Source: Planctomycetota bacterium
GTDB lineage: Bacteria; Planctomycetota; B129-G9
Direction of reading: 5' to 3'
NCBI GenBank assembly: GCA_003644325.1
Contig: QNCA01000001.1
Span: forward strand, 1-21,797
Length of the DNA: 21,797 nt
The notes beneath the pieces are model-generated. The model saw only the letters and a program-made list of their open reading frames with translations, had not been told where the DNA came from and did not search any database. Each line of letters begins with the position of its first letter. Within the stretch, counting starts at the first letter, position 1. The translations under genes and the position numbers were made by a program. Positions 1-7,517 of the stretch are shown here, piece by piece.

Positions 1-2
1 AC

Positions 3-116
3 AGGGTGATGGAGGCGCTGGGGCGGATGGTCCATGCCGGGCGCGTGCCGGCGGGGCGGCCGGGCCTTGCGCGTGCCGGAAAAGCGGATATAATGAGGCG
101 AACATCAATTTTTTGA
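3..116 (+). CDS. Possible C-terminal tail of an upstream gene (partial)
   Basis: An open frame enters from the left edge and stops at a TGA at 114-116, giving about 37 residues (RVMEALGRMVHAGRVPAGRP, then an Arg/Ala-rich tail). It looks more protein-like than the other open frame here, but it is too short to assign to a family. The promoter of the next gene lies inside this tail. It could equally be non-coding. Confidence 0.3.
   Translation, partial: RVMEALGRMVHAGRVPAGRPGLARAGKADIMRRTSIF
67..94 (+). promoter_or_regulatory. Sigma70-type promoter for the first GH57 gene
   Basis: TTGCGC (67-72) and a perfect TATAAT (89-94) are separated by 16 nt. Transcription would start near 101, giving a leader of about 65 nt before the ATG at 166. 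A strong purine stretch GGTAAGGAG (122-130) lies in the leader but is 35 nt from the start codon, and only a poorly spaced AAGGG touches it. Confidence 0.55.
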
Positions 117-165
117 GGGGGGGTAAGGAGTTCCCGATTTTCCCACTTAGGGCCATTTCAAGGGC

Positions 166-2352
166 ATGTCAAACTCTGCAAAAGTTTACGTCGCGTTTTT
201 GTGGCACCAGCACCAGCCGTACTACACCAACGACCTGGCCGGCGAAACGATGCTGCCGTGGGTACGGCTGCACGGGATAAAGGACTACATCGGCATGGCG
301 CGAATCCTGGAGCGGCATCCCGAGGTGCACATGACGATAAACTTCGTGCCGTCGCTCATCAAGCAGTTGTACGACATTACGGAAGGCGGCCACGAAGACC
401 TGTTCATGAAACTGTCGCGCAAGCCCGCCGGGGAGTTGAGCGACGAGGAGCGCGAGTTCATTCTGAACAACTTCTTCATGGCGAACCGCGAGCACATGAT
501 AGACCCTCACCCGCGTTACCGCGAACTTTTCATCAGGCGGGACTTCGACAACAGAAGGGCGACCAGGCTGCTCAAAAGATATATGGAGCAGGATTTCAGG
601 GATATCCAGGTGCTGGCGAACCTGGTGTGGTTCCACGGAACGGTCCTGGAGGAGGAGCCGGACCTGCGGGCGCTGCTGAAGAAGGGCCGTGATTATACGG
701 AAGAGGAAAAGCAGTTCGTCCTGGACAAGGAAATCGAGACGCTGCGCGAAATCATCCCCCTGCACAAGCGGCTGATGGAGCAGGGGCAGATAGAGATAAC
801 GACCACGCCCTTCTACCATCCCATACTGCCGCTGCTGGTGAACGTGGAGAGCGCCAAGCGCTGCATGCCGGGCGTGATATTGCCGAAATACCGCGCGGAC
901 CACTATGATGACGCGGTGACACAGGTGCGCAGGGCGGTGGAGTATCACGAGGAGGTCTTCGGACAAAGGCCCTGCGGCATGTGGCCCGCGGAGGGGGCCG
1001 TCTCCGAAGAGATATTGCCGATACTGATGGACCACGGGATAAGGTGGATCGCCACCGACGAGGAAATACTGGCCTATTCCATACAAAAATTCGTGTCGCG
1101 CGACAACCACGGCAACGTCCAGAACCCTGAAATGCTCTACAAGCCTTACCTGCTGGAGAGGGAAGGCAGGTCGATGTCGATACTGTTTCGCGACCACAAT
1201 CTGAGCGACCTGATAGGCTTCCAGTACGGTCGCAACCGGGCGGAGGTCGCCGTGGACGACTTCGTCTCCCGCCTGCAATACATCGCGGACCAGTGCCGTG
1301 GCGCGCCGTTGCTGGTGCCCGTAATCCTGGACGGGGAGAACGCCTGGGAATACTATCCCAACTACGGTATAGACTTCTTGTCGGGGTTATACAAGCGCCT
1401 CTCGGGCATGCGTGACGTCCAGACGACTACGATATGCGACTTCCTGATGCAGCACCCGCCGGTCGGCAGGATAAACTCGCTCTTCCCCGGTTCATGGATT
1501 AATCACGATTTTTACATCTGGATAGGCGATGCGGAAGACGTGAAGGGGTGGGAGTACCTGAATCGCACAAAAGACTTCCTCCTGTCAAAGAAATCATCCG
1601 GAAATTACGATAGTGAGGCAATCGCACGCGCCGAGGAAGAGATACTGATAGCACAGGGGAGCGACTGGTTCTGGTGGTTCGGCTCCGACCACGGCTCGGC
1701 CAACGACCGCGAGTTCGACATCCTGTTCCGGACGCACCTCAAGAACGTGTACGCGCTGCTGGGCGAAGAATGCCCGAGCTATCTGGACGTGCCGATAAAG
1801 AAGTCCGTGGCGCGCGAATTCTTCACGCCGCCCCGCTCGCTCCTGACCGTCAAACTGGACGGCCGGGTGTCGAACTTCTTTGAATGGCTCGGCGCGGGGC
1901 ATTGTTCCGGCCGGCCCGAACAGGGCGTCATGGAACAGGCGGCCGAAGGCCTCCTGACCGACATCTACTTCGGCTTCGACCGGAGCAACATCTACGTGCG
2001 CGTGGACGGCGTGCGCAACATGGACGAAATAATCGACGAAGGCCGCACGGTAAGGCTGAAGTTCATTTACCCGCGCGAGGCGGACGTGGAGGTGCACCCG
2101 GAAAAGACGCCCGAAGGGGCCTACCGGGTGTGGTCGCACAACCTGGCGGAATCCGCCGAAGCGGCAAAGGCGTGCGTTGACAGCGTGCTGGAGATGGCGG
2201 TGCCGTTCGAGTGCCTGGAGATGCGCGAGGACCGCGCGACAAATTTCTTCGTGGAGGTACTGAAGGACGACAGGATCCTGGAGCGCCTGCCGGCGGGCGG
2301 GCCCGTGACCGTGACGGCCCCGAGCGCGGAATTCGACGTCGGCGTGTGGTAA
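166..2352 (+). CDS. GH57 amylopullulanase/alpha-amylase-like glycoside hydrolase
   Basis: A 728-residue retaining alpha-glucan hydrolase of family GH57, expected to cleave alpha-1,4 and/or alpha-1,6 bonds of glycogen-like glucan in the cytoplasm, as no signal peptide is seen. All five GH57 conserved regions are visible: HQHQPYY (14-20), ITTTPFYHP (211-219), GMWPAEGAVS (271-280) with the probable nucleophile Glu276, ILDGENAWEYY (387-397) with the probable acid Asp389, and DWFWWFGSDHGS (500-511). Residues from about 550 to 728 form a beta-rich C-terminal region resembling the glucodextranase-C-like module that often follows this subfamily. The ATG at 166 is chosen because KVYVAFLWHQHQP is the usual family N-terminus and an in-frame TAG lies at 148-150. 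It is followed 43 bp later by the GalT-like gene. Family is certain; substrate preference (pullulanase versus amylase) is inferred. Confidence 0.93.
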   Translation: MSNSAKVYVAFLWHQHQPYYTNDLAGETMLPWVRLHGIKDYIGMARILERHPEVHMTINFVPSLIKQLYDITEGGHEDLFMKLSRKPAGELSDEEREFILNNFFMANREHMIDPHPRYRELFIRRDFDNRRATRLLKRYMEQDFRDIQVLANLVWFHGTVLEEEPDLRALLKKGRDYTEEEKQFVLDKEIETLREIIPLHKRLMEQGQIEITTTPFYHPILPLLVNVESAKRCMPGVILPKYRADHYDDAVTQVRRAVEYHEEVFGQRPCGMWPAEGAVSEEILPILMDHGIRWIATDEEILAYSIQKFVSRDNHGNVQNPEMLYKPYLLEREGRSMSILFRDHNLSDLIGFQYGRNRAEVAVDDFVSRLQYIADQCRGAPLLVPVILDGENAWEYYPNYGIDFLSGLYKRLSGMRDVQTTTICDFLMQHPPVGRINSLFPGSWINHDFYIWIGDAEDVKGWEYLNRTKDFLLSKKSSGNYDSEAIARAEEEILIAQGSDWFWWFGSDHGSANDREFDILFRTHLKNVYALLGEECPSYLDVPIKKSVAREFFTPPRSLLTVKLDGRVSNFFEWLGAGHCSGRPEQGVMEQAAEGLLTDIYFGFDRSNIYVRVDGVRNMDEIIDEGRTVRLKFIYPREADVEVHPEKTPEGAYRVWSHNLAESAEAAKACVDSVLEMAVPFECLEMREDRATNFFVEVLKDDRILERLPAGGPVTVTAPSAEFDVGVW

Positions 2353-2395
2353 ATCAAGGCGAAACTTTTGATGTAAAATCAGGGAAGGACGCACA

Positions 2396-3436
2396 ATGCC
2401 CGAACTTAGAAAAGACCCCATCACGGGGCGCTGGATAATCATTGCGACCGAACGCGCCAAGCGGCCCACGGACTTTATCACCGAAGACCAGCCGATGCAG
2501 GCGAGTTTTTGCCCTTTTTGCGAGGGCAACGAAGACAAGACCCCGCCGGAAATCATCGCCTACCGCGACAAGGGCTCCCGGCCCAACTCGCCGGGCTGGC
2601 GCGTACGCGTGGTGCCCAACAAGTTCCCCGCCCTGAAGATTGAAGGCAGCCTGAACAAGCGCGGCGAGGGAATATATGACAAGATGAACGGCATAGGCGC
2701 TCATGAGGTCATCATCGAAACGCCGCGGCACGAGATCTCCCTCACCGCGCTCGACGACGCCCACGTACAGGAAATATTATGGGCATACCGCGACAGGCTG
2801 ATAGATTTGAAGAAGGACGCCCGCTTCGTCTATGGGATGATTTTCAAGAACGTGGGCCTGGCGGCGGGGGCGTCGCTGGAACACACGCACTCGCAGCTCA
2901 TAGCCACCCCGACCATACCCAAGGCCGTGTTCGAAGAGATGCGCGGGGCGGAGGCATTCTACAACTACCGCGGCAGGTGCATCTTCTGCGACATGATACA
3001 GCAGGAGATCGAAAGCGAGGACCGCGTCGTCTTCAACTTTAACAACTTCATCGCGTTTACCCCCTTCGCGGCGCGGTTCCCCTTCGAGACGTGGATACTG
3101 CCCAAGAGGCACAACTCCAACTTCGAAAACCTGCAGAAACTCGGCATAGAGGAACTGGCGAGCATCCTCAAGGGCGTGCTGCTGAAACTCGAAAAGGCGC
3201 TGGACTACCCGCCTTACAATTACGTCATACATACGGGCCCCTTCGACCGGAGCGACCTCAGTTACTATCACTGGCACATCGAGATCATCCCGCGCCTCAC
3301 CAAAGTGGCGGGGTTCGAGTGGGGGACCGATTTCTACATCAACCCCGTGCCGCCGGAGAACGCGGCGCAGTTCCTCCGCGAGATCAAACTGGAAGACACG
3401 CCGGTCCGAAATATCGGGGTATCCGAGAAGCAATAG
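2396..3436 (+). CDS. galT: GalT-family hexose-1-phosphate nucleotidylyltransferase
   Basis: A 346-residue HIT-superfamily enzyme transferring a nucleotidyl group between a hexose-1-phosphate and an NDP-sugar through a nucleotidyl-histidine intermediate. Visible motifs are CPFC (39-42) and a later CIFC (195-198) as probable metal ligands, [10 protein letters not shown] (101-110), the catalytic HTHSQ (163-167) and HWHIEIIPR (292-300). Length matches bacterial GalT. The active-site triad reads H-T-H-S-Q, whereas E. coli GalT has H-P-H-G-Q, and this is closer to plant ADP-glucose phosphorylase-type relatives as I recall them. An ADP-glucose or glucose-1-phosphate role beside glgA and glgC is therefore possible. 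No galK or galE is nearby. A good Shine-Dalgarno (AGGGAAGGA, 2381-2389) fixes the ATG. Confidence 0.88.
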   Translation: MPELRKDPITGRWIIIATERAKRPTDFITEDQPMQASFCPFCEGNEDKTPPEIIAYRDKGSRPNSPGWRVRVVPNKFPALKIEGSLNKRGEGIYDKMNGIGAHEVIIETPRHEISLTALDDAHVQEILWAYRDRLIDLKKDARFVYGMIFKNVGLAAGASLEHTHSQLIATPTIPKAVFEEMRGAEAFYNYRGRCIFCDMIQQEIESEDRVVFNFNNFIAFTPFAARFPFETWILPKRHNSNFENLQKLGIEELASILKGVLLKLEKALDYPPYNYVIHTGPFDRSDLSYYHWHIEIIPRLTKVAGFEWGTDFYINPVPPENAAQFLREIKLEDTPVRNIGVSEKQ

Positions 3437-3499
3437 CCGGTAATACGGCCGGCCGGCAGAGGGTGCACGTCAGAAATGTGGGTAGAGATTACTGAGCGA

Positions 3500-3523
3500 C
3501 GGTGACTTCGGTAACTGTCACCG
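3500..3523. repeat. Palindromic repeat copy in the galT-glgA gap
   Basis: CGGTGAC (3500-3506) and GTCACCG (3517-3523) form a perfect 7-bp inverted repeat around 10 nt. Inside it, GGTAACTGTCACC (3510-3522) is a one-mismatch copy of the 13-nt palindrome repeated elsewhere in the window. The flank TGAGCGACGGTGAC is shared with the copy at 11.2 kb. A second short inverted repeat, AATTGTCGCAATT, follows at 3531-3543. The rest of the 149-bp gap shows no clear promoter. Confidence 0.75.
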
Positions 3524-3585
3524 TAAGGTCAATTGTCGCAATTCGATTGTTCCATACCGCGATCCCGTGTACGGTCGGAGAGACA

Positions 3586-5094
3586 GTGAAAGTCTTAATG
3601 TTATCAAGTGAAGTGACCCCGTTCGCCAAGACCGGCGGCCTGGCCGACGTCGTCGGCTCGCTGCCTCCATACCTGGAGGCACACGGCTGCAAGACCTGCG
3701 TCATGATGCCCTTCTACCGGCAGGTGGCAAGAGGCGGATTCAAGATAAAACCCGTCGGACAAAAGGTGTCCGTCGCCGTCAGAGACGGGACGGTTGACGG
3801 GGAAATACTCGAAGGACGCATCAACTCGTCGGTGCCGATTTACTTCATACGGCAGGATGCCTACTATGACCGCGACGGGCTGTACGGCACGCCGCAGGGC
3901 GATTACCCGGACAACTGCGAACGGTTCGTCTTTTTCGCGCGGGCCGCGCTGCAGGCCGTCAAGAACATGGGCCTCAAACCTGACCTCGTCCACTGCCACG
4001 ACTGGCAGAGCGCGCTGGTGCCCATATACCTGAAGACGACTCATCGCGACGACCCGGAACTGTCCGGCGCGGCCACGCTCCTGACGATACACAACCTGGC
4101 CTACCAGGGGGTATTCTGGCACCTGGACATGCCGCTCATCGGCCTCGAATGGTCTTACTTCGACCCGGAATACCTGGAGTTTTACGACAAGGTCAACATC
4201 CTCAAGGGCGGCATCATCTTCAGCACGCTCCTGAACACGGTCAGCAGGAAATACGCCCAAGAAATCCAGACCGAGGAATACGGCTGCGGCCTGGAGGGGG
4301 TCCTGGCCAAGAGAAAGAAGGACCTCTACGGCGTGCTCAACGGCGTGGATTACTCGGTGTGGGACCCCGAGACGGATAAGTTGATCCCCGCGCGATACAG
4401 CCACAAAGACCTGTCGGGCAAACGGAAATGCAAGGCCGCCCTGCAAAAGATGTGCGGCCTGCCTCTCCGCAGTTCCCCCCTCATCGGCTGCATCAGCAGG
4501 CTGGCCGACCAGAAGGGCTTCGACCTTATCGCGAAGGCCATGGATGACATCATGGCCCTGGACCTGCAGATGGTCATACTCGGCACCGGCGAGCAGCGCT
4601 ATCACGACCTGCTGAAAAAGATCGGCGGGGAATACCCCCGAAAGATTTCCGTGAACATCAGGTTCGACAACAAGATGGCCCACATGATAGAGGCCGGGGC
4701 GGACATGTTCCTGATGCCGTCGAGGTACGAGCCGTGTGGTCTGAACCAGCTCTACAGCCTGAAATACGGTACGGTGCCCATCGTGCGCAGCACGGGCGGA
4801 CTGGCCGATACGATAACCAACTGCACGCCCTCGACGCTCAAGACCGGCAAGGCCAACGGATTCGCCTTCAGGGAATATAATGCGGCAAGATTCCTTGCCG
4901 CCGTCAGGAAAGCGGTCCGGATGTACTCGGACGGGCGCGCCTGGAAGCGCCTGATGCTGAACGGCATGAAACAGGACTGGTCATGGTCCAGGAGCGCGGG
5001 CGAATACATCAAACTGTACGCAAAGGCGATACGCAGGCACCGTGAATACATGAAGTCCCGACTCGTCGGGGGCAACGCCACGGAAGTGGCATAG
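3586..5094 (+). CDS. glgA: Glycogen synthase (ADP-glucose, GT5)
   Basis: Transfers glucose from ADP-glucose to the non-reducing end of alpha-1,4-glucan. Starting at the GTG at 3586 the protein has 502 residues. This start has GGAG at 3577-3580 and places Lys15 in KTGGLAD, the position seen in E. coli GlgA. Other motifs are HCHDWQ (136-141), YGVLNGVD (248-255), SRLADQKGFDL (304-314), PSRYEPCGLNQ (378-388, probable catalytic Glu382) and STGGLADT (402-409). The reading frame is open upstream to a GTG at 3502, but that extension is a translated intergenic palindrome and reads like noise (SVTVTVR). The gene lies between galT and the second GH57 gene, with repeat-bearing gaps on both sides. Confidence 0.96.
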   Translation: MKVLMLSSEVTPFAKTGGLADVVGSLPPYLEAHGCKTCVMMPFYRQVARGGFKIKPVGQKVSVAVRDGTVDGEILEGRINSSVPIYFIRQDAYYDRDGLYGTPQGDYPDNCERFVFFARAALQAVKNMGLKPDLVHCHDWQSALVPIYLKTTHRDDPELSGAATLLTIHNLAYQGVFWHLDMPLIGLEWSYFDPEYLEFYDKVNILKGGIIFSTLLNTVSRKYAQEIQTEEYGCGLEGVLAKRKKDLYGVLNGVDYSVWDPETDKLIPARYSHKDLSGKRKCKAALQKMCGLPLRSSPLIGCISRLADQKGFDLIAKAMDDIMALDLQMVILGTGEQRYHDLLKKIGGEYPRKISVNIRFDNKMAHMIEAGADMFLMPSRYEPCGLNQLYSLKYGTVPIVRSTGGLADTITNCTPSTLKTGKANGFAFREYNAARFLAAVRKAVRMYSDGRAWKRLMLNGMKQDWSWSRSAGEYIKLYAKAIRRHREYMKSRLVGGNATEVA

Positions 5095-5119
5095 GCAACA
5101 CCGGCAAAGCGCCAACCTC

Positions 5120-5191
5120 GGTGACTGCCACCATTACGGAGCGCAGATCCCCGACTTGCCGGGGGCCGGCTCGTAGATGGTGACTGTCACT
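5120..5191. repeat. Composite palindromic element, copy 1 (inverted orientation)
   Basis: Two 13-nt palindromes, GGTGACTGCCACC (5120-5132) and GGTGACTGTCACT (5179-5191), flank a GC-rich core with a small hairpin (CCCCG 5149-5153, CGGGG 5160-5164). Inner flanks are ATTACGG on the left and TCGTAGAT on the right. The reverse complement has the same order as the elements at 11220-11335 and 19369-19436: palindrome, ATCTACGA, GC hairpin, CGTAAT, palindrome. The 295-bp gap between glgA and the next gene is mostly repeat sequence. Confidence 0.85.
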
Positions 5192-5295
5192 GTAAGAAGA
5201 TTCGCAGAACTTGTCCCGGCCTGTCGGGATGGTGACTGTCACCGTAAGAAGATTCGCAGAACTTGTCCCGACCTGTCGGGATGGTGACTGTCACC
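5177..5295. repeat. 52-bp tandem repeat, two units plus partial third
   Basis: Units start at 5177, 5229 and 5281 (ATGGTGACTGTCAC each time), an exact 52-nt period. Each full unit is the palindrome, GTAAGAAGATTCGCAGAACT, then a small hairpin TCCCGaCCTGTCGGGA. The two full units differ by only a few substitutions (palindrome end and the hairpin), so the duplication looks recent. The third copy retains only the palindrome and runs into the TTGCGGCG block described below. Confidence 0.93.
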
Positions 5296-5341
5296 TTGCG
5301 GCGATGATTTACCCGTTCCCCGAAAATAGGTGAAGAACCTT
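5268..5341. repeat. Dispersed repeat R2, copy with inserted palindrome
   Basis: Hairpin CCGACCTGTCGGG (5268-5280), palindrome GGTGACTGTCACC (5283-5295), then a 46-nt block (5296-5341) from TTGCGGCGATG to GGTGAAGAACCTT. The same hairpin and block occur at 15736-15800 without the palindrome; the block there differs by a 3-nt gap and two substitutions. Function unknown. Confidence 0.85.
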
Positions 5342-5357
5342 ACACAAGCGCCGTTTG

Positions 5358-5389
5358 AAAGGAGGTTTCTACACGAGTAGAGAATCAGG
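5358..5389 (+). promoter_or_regulatory. Ribosome binding site with spacer hairpin
   Basis: A strong Shine-Dalgarno AAAGGAGG (5358-5365) is 24 nt from the ATG at 5390, too far for normal initiation. Between them TTTCTAC (5366-5372) pairs with GTAGAGA (5377-5383, one G-U pair) around a 4-nt loop ACGA. Folding this 7-bp stem leaves ATCAGG, 6 nt, between the stem and the ATG, restoring ideal spacing. An in-frame TAG at 5378-5380 excludes an upstream start. Confidence 0.55.
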
Positions 5390-7501
5390 ATGGCTAGCGT
5401 AAACTTCACCATCGTCCTTCACAATCATCAGCCCGTAGGCAACTTCGAAGACGTATTCGCACGGGCTTACGACGACGCCTACAGGCCGTTTCTGGACGTA
5501 CTGGAGCGATTCCCCGCGGTCAAGATAGGCCTGCACGTCTCCGGCTGCCTGTTGGACTGGATTGAGGCCAACCGTCCCGAATACATAGAGCGCCTGCGCG
5601 AGGGCGTCGCGAGAGACCGGATAGAGATGCTCGGCGGGGGATACTACGAACCGGTCATGACTATCCTGCCCGAGCGCGACCGCGCCGCACAGGTGCGCAT
5701 GATGCGCGACTACCTGCGCGATAGGTTCGGCGCGGATCCGGGCGGCTGCTGGCTGGCGGAGCGGGTATGGGAGCAAGGCCTGACAAAGTCCCTGGCCGAC
5801 GCCGGCGCCCGATACACGCTGTGCGACGACGCGCATTTCATCCACGCGGGCCTGCGCGAAGAAGACCTCACCGGATACTACACCACCGAGGACGAGGGGA
5901 GAACGCTCAACATCTTCCCCATCTCCGAAAAACTGCGCTACTACATACCGTTCCGCGATCCCGAGGAGACGCTGGAATACCTGGGCAGGTTTGCGACCGA
6001 GGACGGCCGCAACCTGCTGGTTTACGGCGACGACGGCGAGAAATTCGGTTCCTGGCCGGAGACGCACAAGCACGTTTACACCGACGGCTGGCTGGAGAGA
6101 TTCTTCAAGGTCCTGACGGACAACGCGCACTGGGTGAAAATCCTCAAGCCCTCCGAGGCGCAGGCACAACTGCCGCCGCGGGGCCGCGTGTTCCTGCCGG
6201 ACTGCTCCTACCGCGAGATGACCGGCTGGGCCCTGCCGCCCGACGCCCAGGCGGAGTTTGAAGCGCTGCACGAAAGGTTCCGGAACGAAGACGAGCAGGG
6301 ACGGACGATATTGCGGTTTCTCAAGGGCGGGTTCTGGCGCAACTTCAGGGTCAAGTATCCCGAGGCGAATCAACTTTACGCGAAGATGATGCGCGTCAGC
6401 GCGAAGGTGGCGTCGCTGCCGGAAGACTCGCCCGATGCGGCGCGCGCCAGGCGCGAACTCTACAGGGGACAGTGCAACTGCCCGTACTGGCACGGAGTAT
6501 TCGGGGGGCTGTACCTGCCCCATCTGCGCTTCGCCGTTTACCGCTGCCTCATCGAGGCGGAAAGGATAGCCGACGAAGTCCTGAATTCGGGCGATGCCCT
6601 GCCCATCCTCCGAAACGAAGATTACGACTTCGACGGGCATGATGAAATCATCGTCCAGACGGGCGCTCTCAACTGTTACCTGAAGCCCTCGCAGGGCGGA
6701 CAGATGGTGGAACTGGACGTGGTCGAAAAAGGGATGAACGTGCTGGACACGCTCAGCCGCCGTCGGGAGGCATACCACGAACGGCTTCTGCGGGCGGCAC
6801 GCGAACACCCCGAACCGGGCGGACAGGTAAAGAGCATCCACCACATCGTGAAGACAAAGGAGCAGGGCCTGGAAAAACTGCTGCATTACGATCGCTACCA
6901 GCGCAAGAGCCTGGTGGACCACCTGTTGCCGCGCGGTGTGACGGTGGAAAGATTCGCAGGGGGCGAATACGACGAAATCACGGACTTTACGTCGCGGCCC
7001 TACTCGGCGCGCGTCGAGGAGCGCGAGGAAGGCCGCGCGGTCGTCATGTCCGCGCGCGTCGGTTCCGCGCAAATTGAAAAGACTTTGACTTTTACGGCCA
7101 ACGCCCATATAATAATAGACTATCGTCTCTTGAACCATTCCGACCGGGAAATGACGCCGAGATTCGGCGTCGAGTTCAATTTCTCTATGCTTGCGGGCCA
7201 CGCCCACGACAGGTATTATTTCACCTCAGCCGATGACAACGCCGGTGAATTGGCGACACTGGCGGAACACGGGCAACTCGATTACGCGGGCCTGGTTGAC
7301 GAGTGGGTGGGCATCCGTGCAAGGTTGAGTTTCGACAGGCCGACGGACGTCTGGACGTGCCCCGTCGAGACGGTCTCGACCTCCGAGGACGGGTTCGAGA
7401 GGATATACCAGAGTTCGTGCATAATGCCGGTATGGGACATTACGGTGCCGCCGGGCGGCGACTGGCGGACAAGGATAATCAAGGACATTTCCCCCGCTTG
7501 A
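5390..7501 (+). CDS. GH57 4-alpha-glucanotransferase-like enzyme (DUF1925/DUF1926 type)
   Basis: A 703-residue GH57 enzyme of the Thermococcus 4-alpha-glucanotransferase type, which moves or hydrolyses alpha-1,4-linked maltooligosaccharide units; cytoplasmic, no signal peptide. The five conserved regions are HNHQPVG (11-17), GGGYYEPVM (82-90), WLAERVW (121-127) with probable nucleophile Glu124, YGDDGEKFG (212-220) with the catalytic acid Asp214 or Asp215, and QCNCPYWHG (361-369). The part after about 390 is beta-rich and matches the layout of DUF1925 and DUF1926 domains. Full length for the family. The only plausible start is ATG 5390. It is followed after 16 bp by the DUF4912 gene and probably co-transcribed with it. 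Transferase versus amylase activity cannot be decided from sequence. Confidence 0.93.
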   Translation: MASVNFTIVLHNHQPVGNFEDVFARAYDDAYRPFLDVLERFPAVKIGLHVSGCLLDWIEANRPEYIERLREGVARDRIEMLGGGYYEPVMTILPERDRAAQVRMMRDYLRDRFGADPGGCWLAERVWEQGLTKSLADAGARYTLCDDAHFIHAGLREEDLTGYYTTEDEGRTLNIFPISEKLRYYIPFRDPEETLEYLGRFATEDGRNLLVYGDDGEKFGSWPETHKHVYTDGWLERFFKVLTDNAHWVKILKPSEAQAQLPPRGRVFLPDCSYREMTGWALPPDAQAEFEALHERFRNEDEQGRTILRFLKGGFWRNFRVKYPEANQLYAKMMRVSAKVASLPEDSPDAARARRELYRGQCNCPYWHGVFGGLYLPHLRFAVYRCLIEAERIADEVLNSGDALPILRNEDYDFDGHDEIIVQTGALNCYLKPSQGGQMVELDVVEKGMNVLDTLSRRREAYHERLLRAAREHPEPGGQVKSIHHIVKTKEQGLEKLLHYDRYQRKSLVDHLLPRGVTVERFAGGEYDEITDFTSRPYSARVEEREEGRAVVMSARVGSAQIEKTLTFTANAHIIIDYRLLNHSDREMTPRFGVEFNFSMLAGHAHDRYYFTSADDNAGELATLAEHGQLDYAGLVDEWVGIRARLSFDRPTDVWTCPVETVSTSEDGFERIYQSSCIMPVWDITVPPGGDWRTRIIKDISPA

Positions 7502-7517
7502 CGGGAAGGAGTAAGCC

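Noticed and set aside
169..1278. Minus-strand open frame of about 369 codons opposite the first GH57 gene
   Set aside because: Same reason: low-information composition and a motif-complete gene on the other strand. The frame opposite glgA (3604-4683) is rejected likewise.
5369..7207. Minus-strand open frame of about 612 codons opposite the second GH57 gene
   Set aside because: Antisense shadow: the plus strand carries all five GH57 motifs, and the antisense translation is Arg/Val/Gln-rich without any family motif. Long antisense frames are expected in GC-rich DNA.
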